DNA of 20,452 nt, from positions 1 to 20,452 of the IMG/VR virus record IMGVR_UViG_3300021122_000007; one strand, given 5' to 3'. A program made the position numbers and the translations under genes. Of the stretch, positions 6,416 to 12,193 are shown piece by piece. How positions within the stretch are numbered: the first letter of the stretch is position 1; each line of letters opens with the position of its first letter. The stretch comes from a virus. The notes under the pieces are model-generated. The model worked only from the letters and a program-made list of their open reading frames with translations. It searched no databases and was not told where the DNA came from.

Positions 6416-7123
6416 TTATTTTTTAAAATAGTAGGCGTGTATCATGTCTGCCGTCATTCCAAGCACTGCTGCTACAAGACCGCCTTCTATGAATGCCCTT
6501 GTGGTTTTGTACCTGGTAGCTTTCTCTTCATATTCAAGCTTGTACTTATAGTCCTCAAGTTTCATCTCTGTCGTGGTCTTGTATAGTTCAAACTTACCTT
6601 GTACATCTGTCTTTGACATATCTACCCTCAGTCTTTCAAAGTCTAACCGGTAGTTCATAGCCTTGATGGTATCATTCAGACTAGCAACATTCTGGGTCAG
6701 CTTGTAGTTCTTATCGGCTATCAAGTTCAGTTCACCTTCAAGATCTCTGTTCTTTATCCATACAGCATGACTATAATCACTCAAGAAAAGATTGGCAGCA
6801 TTTAAAGTATCTACCAACCTATGGAAACTCTTCATGCTATCTTTGAACATCGTAAACCTTCTGTTCATGTCCTTTCCTTGCTGTACTGTCATCACTACTA
6901 CTGTATCATCATCCAGGATCCTAGTCATGGGGTATTGCGCCTGTGATTTAGGAGTCGGAAGCGCTGTCGGTAATTGAGCAGTATTCAGGGCAGGTGTAGC
7001 CGTAACACTATTCGTTATCGCCGGAACTGGGTTTGCTGTCGCTATTTGGTTCGTTGACTGGCAGTAGGTTGAAATGCTTATTAACATTAACAACAGTGTC
7101 ACCAAGCTTCGCTTTAAGTTCAT
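6416..7123 (-). CDS. Exported/membrane coiled-coil protein in the lysis region
   Basis: A 235-aa protein with an N-terminal signal peptide (KRSLVTLLLMLISISTYC|QS). An Ala/Thr/Pro-rich linker follows to about residue 65, then a long helical coiled-coil region (about 80-200). Near the C-terminus is a hydrophobic segment (FIEGGLVAAVLGMTADMIHA, about 210-229). The Cys at the end of the signal peptide is preceded by Tyr, so it is not a good lipobox. The first 116 bases overlap the end of the preceding gene in another frame, an arrangement reminiscent of overlapping spanin genes. I cannot place it in a family; an envelope role at lysis is inferred from topology and position. Confidence 0.7.
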   Translation of the reverse strand: MNLKRSLVTLLLMLISISTYCQSTNQIATANPVPAITNSVTATPALNTAQLPTALPTPKSQAQYPMTRILDDDTVVVMTVQQGKDMNRRFTMFKDSMKSFHRLVDTLNAANLFLSDYSHAVWIKNRDLEGELNLIADKNYKLTQNVASLNDTIKAMNYRLDFERLRVDMSKTDVQGKFELYKTTTEMKLEDYKYKLEYEEKATRYKTTRAFIEGGLVAAVLGMTADMIHAYYFKK

Positions 7124-7421
7124 TGTTTTCTTTTTTTAATACTTTGACTTCTGTATGTAAAACTTCTATATTCTTTGCAGTTTTTTCGACTTTTGTGATG
7201 ATCATAGAATCGCTTTTTATGCTCTTCTGTCCCATAGATATCACGTTCTTTTTACTCTTTTCCAGTATGGTATCTACAGGTAATACGTCTGCTTGAGGAG
7301 CTGATACCGTAGTTGAGTCTTTGTGGGAGATGTATTTATCTTTCAAAGACATCAACTGATTTCTTCCAAAAAAGGCTGCTGCAGCTAAAGCTGATATCGC
7401 CATCACTATTTTCTGTTTCAT
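7008..7421 (-). CDS. Single-TM coiled-coil protein, possible inner-membrane spanin-like component
   Basis: A 137-aa protein. The N-terminus (KQKIVMAISALAAAAFFG) is one hydrophobic segment, signal anchor or signal peptide. The rest is hydrophilic with a coiled coil around residues 80-105 (VLHTEVKVLKKENNELKAKL) and a polar tail. Small size, N-terminal anchor, coiled coil and overlap with the next exported protein recall Rz-type i-spanins, but sequence similarity is not evident. It starts 2 bases after the stop of the gene upstream. Confidence 0.65.
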   Translation of the reverse strand: MKQKIVMAISALAAAAFFGRNQLMSLKDKYISHKDSTTVSAPQADVLPVDTILEKSKKNVISMGQKSIKSDSMIITKVEKTAKNIEVLHTEVKVLKKENNELKAKLGDTVVNVNKHFNLLPVNEPNSDSKPSSGDNE

Positions 7422-7423
7422 TC

Positions 7424-7765
7424 CTACTTTATTTTACCGAGTTGTTGTAACACCGCTATTTTGGATTCAGCCGCTGCTAAAGTGCTATCAGATCTTCTAA
7501 GTTGATTGCTTAAGTTCTCTACTCTGACTTCTAACGCCTGTATCTTTTTGCTTTGGTTTTCTATCTGGCCAGTATAATTCATCTTGCCATCTACGTATAA
7601 ATATCCGATCGCGATGAGAACTATGAATAACATCCCTTTTACAGGATCTTTACTGAAGTCCTTGAAGCTTATCGGCATCAATGAAGGTGCTTTGACAGCA
7701 GTCTCTTTGGGCACAACAGCTTTAGGCTTTGCAGCCTTAGGCTTTACAGTTTTAACAGTAGTCAT
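7424..7765 (-). CDS. Single-TM protein with Lys/Ala/Pro-rich N-terminus and coiled-coil C-terminus
   Basis: A 113-aa protein. Residues 1-30 are a basic repeat-like stretch (VKPKAAKPKAVVPKE). A transmembrane segment covers about 44-58 (GMLFIVLIAIGYLYV). Residues about 65-110 form a heptad-rich helix (QSKKIQALEVRVENL, LRRSDSTLAAAESKIAVL). Predicted topology is N-in, C-terminal coil outside. It heads the putative lysis cassette, 15 bases after an ATATTTATA motif. It may be a spanin, a lysis regulator or a membrane scaffold; no family is recognised. Confidence 0.65.
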   Translation of the reverse strand: MTTVKTVKPKAAKPKAVVPKETAVKAPSLMPISFKDFSKDPVKGMLFIVLIAIGYLYVDGKMNYTGQIENQSKKIQALEVRVENLSNQLRRSDSTLAAAESKIAVLQQLGKIK

Positions 7766-7780
7766 TTAGATAGGGTTTGA

Positions 7781-7788
7781 TATAAATA
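7781..7788 (-). promoter_or_regulatory. Candidate late promoter of the lysis cassette
   Basis: Sense CGATATTTATATC in the 42-base spacer, 15 bases before ATG 7765. Confidence 0.5.
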
Positions 7789-7807
7789 TCGAAGTGTTTT
7801 CGTAACC

Positions 7808-8278
7808 TTATGATTTTACAAGCTTAGTCTTATCTACAAAATCTGCTCTTCTTACTGATGGTATCTTTCTGACTCTGTCTTCTATTGTTTTTATAGTACT
7901 TGTGTCAAAAGTTTCAAATGGGGCTGGGTCTATCTTGATGCTGATGTCCACAACATACTTTTTTAACCTTGCTGCCGATGGCTGACGGTTATTTGTAACA
8001 CGTACGATGGTAACTCCAGTTAGAGCCCTGATGTCAGAGAGGATGTCTGCAAGTGATCTCTTTGTAGTATCTGCCATGAGTCTGCCTTCTATCTGATAGA
8101 TCTTAGGACTGAATGTTTCTTTGACAGTAGAATTTATATCTTTAGCCGCTTTCACAGCTTTTTTATATGCTTTACTGCCTTTACGAGCAGGTTTCTCTCC
8201 CCTAGCTCTTTTTGCTCGGATGTTCGCCCAGAGTCCAGGCTTTTCTATTTCCTTCAGTATGTCTATGAGCTTTATCAT
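7808..8278 (-). CDS. Basic phage protein with capsid-targeting-like N-terminus
   Basis: A 156-aa protein. I start it at ATG 8278, which overlaps the stop of the upstream gene (ATGA) and gives the shared leader MIKLIDILKE; a longer in-frame ORF would add 18 implausible residues. Right after the leader is a very basic segment, KPGLWANIRAKRARGEKPAR, followed by KGSKAYKKAVKAAKDIN, a signature I recall in many phage proteins and probably nucleic-acid binding. The C-terminal half (about 70-150) looks like a ferredoxin-like alpha/beta fold (GVTIVRVTNN, KKYVVDISIKI, IKTIEDRVRKIPSV). A packaged DNA-binding or virion protein is a reasonable guess. Confidence 0.75.
   Translation of the reverse strand: MIKLIDILKEIEKPGLWANIRAKRARGEKPARKGSKAYKKAVKAAKDINSTVKETFSPKIYQIEGRLMADTTKRSLADILSDIRALTGVTIVRVTNNRQPSAARLKKYVVDISIKIDPAPFETFDTSTIKTIEDRVRKIPSVRRADFVDKTKLVKS
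8249..8278 (-). repeat. Repeated 5' gene module, copy 4 (MIKLIDILKE)
   Basis: Sense start ATGATAAAGCTCATAGACAT. The encoded decapeptide is identical to copy 1 although the DNA differs at synonymous sites, which suggests selection on the peptide. Confidence 0.8.
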
Positions 8279-8532
8279 GTCTTTTTTATCTTTATCTTTA
8301 CGGATCCGGTTCCTTTTATAGCACGATGCCAAACCCCTCTTGGTATAAATATCTCTCCTTTCATCTTTACAGGTATCTGGTTGTCCATTTGAAACTTCCA
8401 GTCTGTGTCTCCTACCACCTCTATCAACCTATCTTCCTGATCTCTGTGCCACTTAAGCTCTATAGGATCTATGTTCTCATCGAACTCTCTGATCAGGACT
8501 TCATCTTCCAAAATGTCTTTATATGGCCTCAT
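8275..8532 (-). CDS. Small cupin-like protein
   Basis: An 85-aa protein. KWHRDQEDR (27-35), a beta-rich middle (VVGDTDWKFQMDNQIPV) and IFIPRGVWHRAIKG (61-74) follow the pattern of a single-domain cupin or jelly roll, with His29, Asp31/Glu33 and His69 as possible metal ligands. Small proteins with the same WHRD...IPRGxWHR pattern are, from memory, common in T4-like marine phages. No substrate can be deduced. The ATG lies 2 bases after the upstream stop. Confidence 0.7.
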   Translation of the reverse strand: MRPYKDILEDEVLIREFDENIDPIELKWHRDQEDRLIEVVGDTDWKFQMDNQIPVKMKGEIFIPRGVWHRAIKGTGSVKIKIKKT

Positions 8533-8534
8533 GT

Positions 8535-9131
8535 CTACCAGTATCCTGAAAAGTTACTCTTCAATCCCAACAGCTTTGCGTATCGCGGAAGTCTGCACGC
8601 CCAGTACCCAGCATGTGTCTTGTCTTTCTTCTGAGCGCATTTGTGTCTCGCTGCGAAGCTCTTTCTTGCTGCTGGGTTGTTGATCTTTGCGCTAAGTCCT
8701 GTCGTGTCTCCAAAGCTGACCTTCTTTATTCCGCCTGTCTTTGGATTCCTTACGAACACATAGAACTTCTTAGATCCTCCTCTGTGTGGTTTGTTCAAAG
8801 CCGGCTGTTTCTTTTTTGACTTTGCCTTTGCTTCGAGTAAAAAATCTCTCGTCATCGGATAGTCTAGCGGAACTGTAATGCCTTTGTAGTTTCCGGTCAA
8901 TCCTAGGTCAGTTTCTGTCAGGTACCATATATCTTCATCGCCCAACGACAAAAGTCCCCTATTTAGCAACTGGCGCGCTTCTGTGAACAGGGCTACGAAG
9001 TTTGCTGACTGAGGACGATATATGTTTTCGTTCAAGTCGATGGAATTGTCCAAATGGTAAGCAAGCCCCTCAGATATAAGGAGCTTATTTGCAGTTTCAT
9101 GTAAAGTTATCTTGCCTCTATTGCAACACAT
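8535..9131 (-). CDS. Conserved T4-like phage protein with basic Cys-containing C-terminal domain
   Basis: A 198-aa protein. The N-terminal part (about 10-95) has a pattern seen in phage hypothetical or structural proteins (LLISEGLAYHLDNSI, ENIYRPQSANF, LTETDLGLTGNYKG, VPLDYPM). The C-terminal 85 residues form a distinctive conserved domain: NKPHRGGSKKFYVFVRNPKT, KKVSFGDTTGLSAK, ARKSFAARHKCAQKKDKTHA, YWACRLPRYA. I recall this domain from many large myophages, where its function is unknown. Two Cys (in RHKCAQ and WACRLP) and several His could bind metal. It starts one base after the stop of the Dps-like gene. Confidence 0.75.
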   Translation of the reverse strand: MCCNRGKITLHETANKLLISEGLAYHLDNSIDLNENIYRPQSANFVALFTEARQLLNRGLLSLGDEDIWYLTETDLGLTGNYKGITVPLDYPMTRDFLLEAKAKSKKKQPALNKPHRGGSKKFYVFVRNPKTGGIKKVSFGDTTGLSAKINNPAARKSFAARHKCAQKKDKTHAGYWACRLPRYAKLLGLKSNFSGYW

Positions 9132-9132
9132 G

Positions 9133-9507
9133 TTAGTGTAAGTATTGTAGTTTGTAAAGTGTTGTCTCTATCAGCTGGTAGATCTCATCTATCAAGTTCT
9201 GGAGGTATGTGTCATCTTGCAGCATCGTTCTAGTCCTCTCTACATACTGGGAAAGCGCCTTGAAGTATATGACTGGGTTGCCGTCCTCTCTGAAAGTTGT
9301 AGGACCGTCGTATCCTGTGATTATGCCGTATTTGCCTTGGAAAGCTTCTACAAATTCATCGACTGCATCAACTATCTCATCATAGTATTCATTGAGCGCT
9401 TTATGCTCAGCAAAAGAAGATTCGTCCTGTACTTGCCAGTGAAATATATGAGCCTGTGTTCTTGATGCCAGAAGGGTTGATATGAACTTTGCTACTGTTG
9501 GATTCAT
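9133..9507 (-). CDS. Dps/ferritin-like protein
   Basis: A 124-aa protein, starting at ATG 9507, one base after the upstream stop; the longer ORF reaches into the neighbouring gene. The region AHIFHWQVQDESSF followed by EHKALNEYYDEIVDAVDEFVE reproduces the Dps ferroxidase-site layout. His23, His35, Asp50 and Glu54 have spacings 12, 15 and 4, as in E. coli Dps H51, H63, D78 and E82. The fifth ligand (Asp67 in E. coli) would be Asn39 here. Similar proteins in T4-like phages fall, I believe, in an uncharacterised DUF5856-type family. The protein is shorter than bacterial Dps (about 150-170 aa). Iron binding or oxidation, DNA protection or a structural role are all possible. Confidence 0.75.
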   Translation of the reverse strand: MNPTVAKFISTLLASRTQAHIFHWQVQDESSFAEHKALNEYYDEIVDAVDEFVEAFQGKYGIITGYDGPTTFREDGNPVIYFKALSQYVERTRTMLQDDTYLQNLIDEIYQLIETTLYKLQYLH

Positions 9508-9508
9508 G

Positions 9509-10306
9509 CTATAATTCCATTTTTTTAATAGTATTTGTAACAAATCTTGCTGCATCTTTAATAGAATATTCAAACTCTTTTGCTATCCTTTTTAAAAATG
9601 TTTCAACCATTTTTTCCTCAAGTGACAGACTTTTAACAGCTTCATTCACTTTTTTCTTCTTTCCGTCTTCTTGCTCTTCTGATTCTTCTTCTTTCTTAGA
9701 CTTAGAAACTTTTTCGAGTTTATCCATCAGGTCTTCTATCTTGCCTTGGATCTGGGATATGTGTTGTTTGTGTTCTCCTGCATGGTCCGGATTCTCCTTT
9801 GCCATCTTCATGTGGTCTTTTCTTTTAGATTCCAGCTTATCGATCATAGAAGTCAGCTTCTTTGCCACTGTGCCTTTCTTCTCTTCGAGCTTTTTCATCT
9901 CGTCAAGGTGATCTTTATGGAGTCCTTCTGCGCATTTCATCGCCTCGTCTTGGTCTCCGTATACTCCATGGATCGTCTGAGCATCGATGCCTTTGTGGCT
10001 TGCACCCAATACTGGATCTATCTCGTGAACCATGTCTTTTACATCACACCCTGGGTATGGTTTTAGCACTGCGTGGAGAGAACCTACTTTGTTCTCGTAG
10101 TTCTCTTTTACGACTTTCTTAGTCTTTTTCACCTTTACTGGCAGCTTCTTTGTCTTTGTAGATGCAAAGGCAGTAGCTCCTTTCTTGCTTATATGTTTTG
10201 CAACATCTTGAGCTTTTTTAGACACTGAAGATGGTTTTACAGTCCCTTTTTGGATACCGTGTACTATTCCAAAGAATTTCTGTTGTTTTTGGGATTTTGC
10301 TGGCAT
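9509..10306 (-). CDS. DUF3008-type basic protein fused to a coiled-coil domain
   Basis: A 265-aa protein. The first about 60 residues (MPAKSQKQQKFFGIVHGIQK, AKHISKKGATAFASTKTKKL) match the DUF3008 small basic domain widespread in T4-like phages. A middle segment (about 70-125: VGSLHAVLKPYPGCDVKDMV, HKGIDAQTIHGVYGD) and a charged coiled coil (about 128-225) follow, ending in a helical C-terminus. DUF3008 alone is usually under 100 residues, so this is an extended fusion. The function is unknown. An ATATTTATA motif lies 14 bases before the ATG. Confidence 0.75.
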   Translation of the reverse strand: MPAKSQKQQKFFGIVHGIQKGTVKPSSVSKKAQDVAKHISKKGATAFASTKTKKLPVKVKKTKKVVKENYENKVGSLHAVLKPYPGCDVKDMVHEIDPVLGASHKGIDAQTIHGVYGDQDEAMKCAEGLHKDHLDEMKKLEEKKGTVAKKLTSMIDKLESKRKDHMKMAKENPDHAGEHKQHISQIQGKIEDLMDKLEKVSKSKKEEESEEQEDGKKKKVNEAVKSLSLEEKMVETFLKRIAKEFEYSIKDAARFVTNTIKKMEL

Positions 10307-10320
10307 GGATTTGTATTTTC

Positions 10321-10328
10321 TATAAATA
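10321..10328 (-). promoter_or_regulatory. Candidate late promoter before the DUF3008-type gene
   Basis: Sense TATATTTATAG in the 24-base spacer, directly after the upstream TAG and 14 bases before ATG 10306. Confidence 0.5.
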
Positions 10329-10330
10329 TA

Positions 10331-10906
10331 CTAGATTTCGATAGCTTTGATCTTCTTCAGGTTCTCCTTGATCTCGTCGTAAACCTTGGTCTTGTCTCCG
10401 CCTTTCCAGCTTTCGACCTCTCCGTTCTCAGATACAAATGACTCGTCTTGCATCTCAAACCAGGAATCTATCGCCTTTTCTATGTCTTCTAGGGTAGCAT
10501 TCTTGTTTGAGTTCAGAATTCCTTTTTCGTACTCTTCCCAACGACCTTCTTGCTTTATCTTAGACTCCATGTCTATGACGCAGTCAAAGCACATCTGGTG
10601 TATCGAATACATCTTCTTATTGAGATCATGGGATTTCATTGGGTTCAAACACTTTGGACAGCACAAAGGCAGACTCAACAGCTTTTTCACGGAATCCAGC
10701 TTTGTCACTGTCTGTTTTATCCCTCGTTTTATAGTCCAAGTCTTACCATCTTCTTCCCAAATATCGCCCTCTAAATGATCTTCAGCCTTCTTTTCGTATC
10801 CAGACTGTATTTGGGTCTTGTCTCCCGTCTTTCCGGTTAGGAGGTTTCTCAGTCTTGTGACGTCCTTTTTAGAGAACTCTTTTTTTAGGTTTGATTCCTT
10901 TGCCAT
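10331..10906 (-). CDS. Conserved T4-like phage zinc-cluster protein
   Basis: A 191-aa protein. Its recognisable parts are a helical start (FSKKDVTRLRNLLTGKTGDK), GDIWEEDGKTWTIKRGIKQT (48-67), and two Cys pairs, CPKC (83-86) and CFDC (106-109), which form a likely zinc site. The segment WEEYEKG follows and the end is helical. From memory this family (XEGDxWEExGKxWTIKxGIKQ ... CPKC ... CFxCVxDMExxI) is widespread in marine T4-like phages and has no known function. The homing endonuclease gene sits 16 bases upstream and could have separated this gene from its original promoter. Confidence 0.8.
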   Translation of the reverse strand: MAKESNLKKEFSKKDVTRLRNLLTGKTGDKTQIQSGYEKKAEDHLEGDIWEEDGKTWTIKRGIKQTVTKLDSVKKLLSLPLCCPKCLNPMKSHDLNKKMYSIHQMCFDCVIDMESKIKQEGRWEEYEKGILNSNKNATLEDIEKAIDSWFEMQDESFVSENGEVESWKGGDKTKVYDEIKENLKKIKAIEI

Positions 10907-10922
10907 ATTTCGTAACTTTTGA

Positions 10923-11693
10923 TTAATAATATTTTAATTTCACCCCTTTTTGTAAGTCTTTCCACACTTTGGATACACTACATTTATTTTGTCTAGAATA
11001 TTCTGCTAAAGAACAGAAAACTAACCCTGATTCAATTTCTATTATTTTTTTACTTTTTTTAGGATGATTTTTAAGTGCATTACTTAATTTAAGTTTTACA
11101 TCTTTTGAAGTAGTCTTTCCATACATCGGATTTTTTTCTCCTTTTCTATTATCACTTAATGTTTTTCTACTTTTTTTATCCATGTAATGTTTTCCTTTAT
11201 TATTAATCGATATTTTAATTTTATGTTCTTCAGATAAAGATTTTGTTTTTATTCCAAAATTCCAAGGAATATTACCTTTTAGAGATTCTCTTATTTTATT
11301 TTTAATATCGTCTGATATTTTTTTATTTTTATGTATTTTAGAGTTGCTTTTACAAAATTCAATTTTTAATCTTTCATAAACCCGACTAGATACTTTATAT
11401 TCAACTATAGATTTTTTTCTTCTTTTATTACTCATTGCCCATGATATGTATTTTATTTTTTTATTTCTGGGGTATATTTCACAGAGTAAAAGATGACATA
11501 AAAAATGTTCTCCTGCTGTTAGCGGTATTATATTTTCATCATTCCAATTTGAACTTTTACCTTTTCCTCCTAAGCATTTTGGAATAATATGATGTCCTTC
11601 ATAATAACCTCCATTCTTTTTATGTAATTTTCTTTGTTCTAGTTCAGATTTTGCTCTTTGACAGATTTGATTATATATCTTATAGTAATTCAT
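10923..11693 (-). CDS. Free-standing HNH homing endonuclease with NUMOD DNA-binding motifs
   Basis: A 256-aa protein using ATG 11693 (MNYYKIYNQICQRAK), which matches the usual start of this family; an in-frame ATG at 11735 would start inside a predicted RNA stem. The HNH core is YYEGHHIIPKCLGG (30-43), NDENIIPLTAGEHFLCH (51-67) with His34, His35, His63 and His67. NUMOD3-like segments follow (SEEHKIKISINNKGKH; SDNRKGEKNPMYGK), and a NUMOD1-like helix-turn-helix closes the protein (VFCSLAEYSRQNKCSVSKVW). Expected action is site-specific cutting of phage DNA lacking the gene. It is very AT-rich and lies between two complete genes, so it looks like an independent insertion rather than intron-borne. 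Confidence 0.9.
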   Translation of the reverse strand: MNYYKIYNQICQRAKSELEQRKLHKKNGGYYEGHHIIPKCLGGKGKSSNWNDENIIPLTAGEHFLCHLLLCEIYPRNKKIKYISWAMSNKRRKKSIVEYKVSSRVYERLKIEFCKSNSKIHKNKKISDDIKNKIRESLKGNIPWNFGIKTKSLSEEHKIKISINNKGKHYMDKKSRKTLSDNRKGEKNPMYGKTTSKDVKLKLSNALKNHPKKSKKIIEIESGLVFCSLAEYSRQNKCSVSKVWKDLQKGVKLKYY

Positions 11694-11816
11694 AAAAAAA
11701 TAGGCCGAAGATAAAAGAGTTCTAGTCCAACTCAAAAATCAAACGGCCAATAAATTCATATTTATAATAGCTAGGACTAGTAGTATTATCTACTATAAAT
11801 ATTAGTCTTTTGAAAT
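11694..11816 (-). promoter_or_regulatory. Structured leader of the HNH endonuclease gene
   Basis: In the sense direction this spacer holds an outer stem GGCCG/CGGCC (11744-11748 with 11703-11707) enclosing a hairpin GAGTT/AACTC (11729-11733 with 11717-11721). The 7-base loop GGACTAG (11722-11728) is perfectly complementary to upstream CTAGTCC (11774-11780). Seven Ts follow and abut the ATG. The spacer also has an ATATTTATA motif (11794-11801). It could be a terminator, a translation-blocking structure, or both. Confidence 0.45.
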
Positions 11817-12179
11817 TTACTCATATATATCTGGGCATATTTTACCCCACTCTCTTAGACAAATTCCAGCTACATCATGAGCATCGTTCTCTATTGGGCT
11901 TCCAGTCTCTCCAGATTTTGGCCCCAGAGTTCCCATCTCGTTCTGCTTGTGGTGAGTCATTTCATGCGCCAGAGTCCTACATATGTCAGCGAGGTTTCTG
12001 TTCTTTATGTAAACGACTAGAGATCTTGTCTCATTGGTGTACTCTCCCATGGTGCCTTTCTTCTTAGACCAGGCGTTGTCAGATATGAATTTGATCTTTG
12101 GAAGAGCCTCAAGGTCGAGAGCTTCTTTTGTGAAATTTATGAAGTCGGCGATTATTTCAGCCCTTTTTTGTAGTTCCAT
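11817..12179 (-). CDS. Small zincin metallopeptidase-like protein
   Basis: A 120-aa protein with the zinc-protease motif HEMTH (72-76: zinc ligands His72 and His76, catalytic Glu73). Downstream SPIENDAHDVAG (94-105) offers Glu97 as a third ligand, in gluzincin fashion. Upstream TMGEYTNETRSLVVYIKNRN is the beta-strand edge usual before the active-site helix. Small proteins with this LAHExxHHKQ...IENxA pattern are, as I recall, conserved in T4-like marine phages. No signal peptide, so it acts in the host cytoplasm or in the particle. The substrate is unknown. An ATATTTATA motif ends only 4 bases before the ATG. Confidence 0.82.
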   Translation of the reverse strand: MELQKRAEIIADFINFTKEALDLEALPKIKFISDNAWSKKKGTMGEYTNETRSLVVYIKNRNLADICRTLAHEMTHHKQNEMGTLGPKSGETGSPIENDAHDVAGICLREWGKICPDIYE

Positions 12180-12183
12180 ATAT

Positions 12184-12191
12184 TATAAATA
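12184..12191 (-). promoter_or_regulatory. Candidate late promoter (ATATTTATA motif), unusually close to ATG
   Basis: Sense GCATATTTATAATATATG lies right after the TAG of the 46/47-like gene. If it is a -10 element, the transcript would be nearly leaderless or would start inside the gene. Confidence 0.4.
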
Positions 12192-12193
12192 TG

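Noticed and set aside
7060-7123. Lipoprotein signal (lipobox) at the Cys ending the signal peptide of the 6416-7123 protein
   Set aside because: The residues before the Cys are S-T-Y, and Tyr at -1 does not fit a lipobox, so ordinary signal peptidase cleavage is more likely.
7596-7603. TATAAATA octamer as another late promoter (also at 8344-8351)
   Set aside because: Both lie inside coding sequence, within the TM segment of the 7424-7765 gene and within the cupin-like gene, not near a start, and are explained by the codons.
11694-11735. Upstream ATG at 11735 for the HNH endonuclease
   Set aside because: The added 14 residues come from the stem-forming leader and do not match the family start, which begins MNYYKIYN.
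10923-11816. Group I intron carrying the HNH endonuclease
   Set aside because: Both flanking genes look complete and no split gene is rejoined across the region. The stems found are too few for an intron core.
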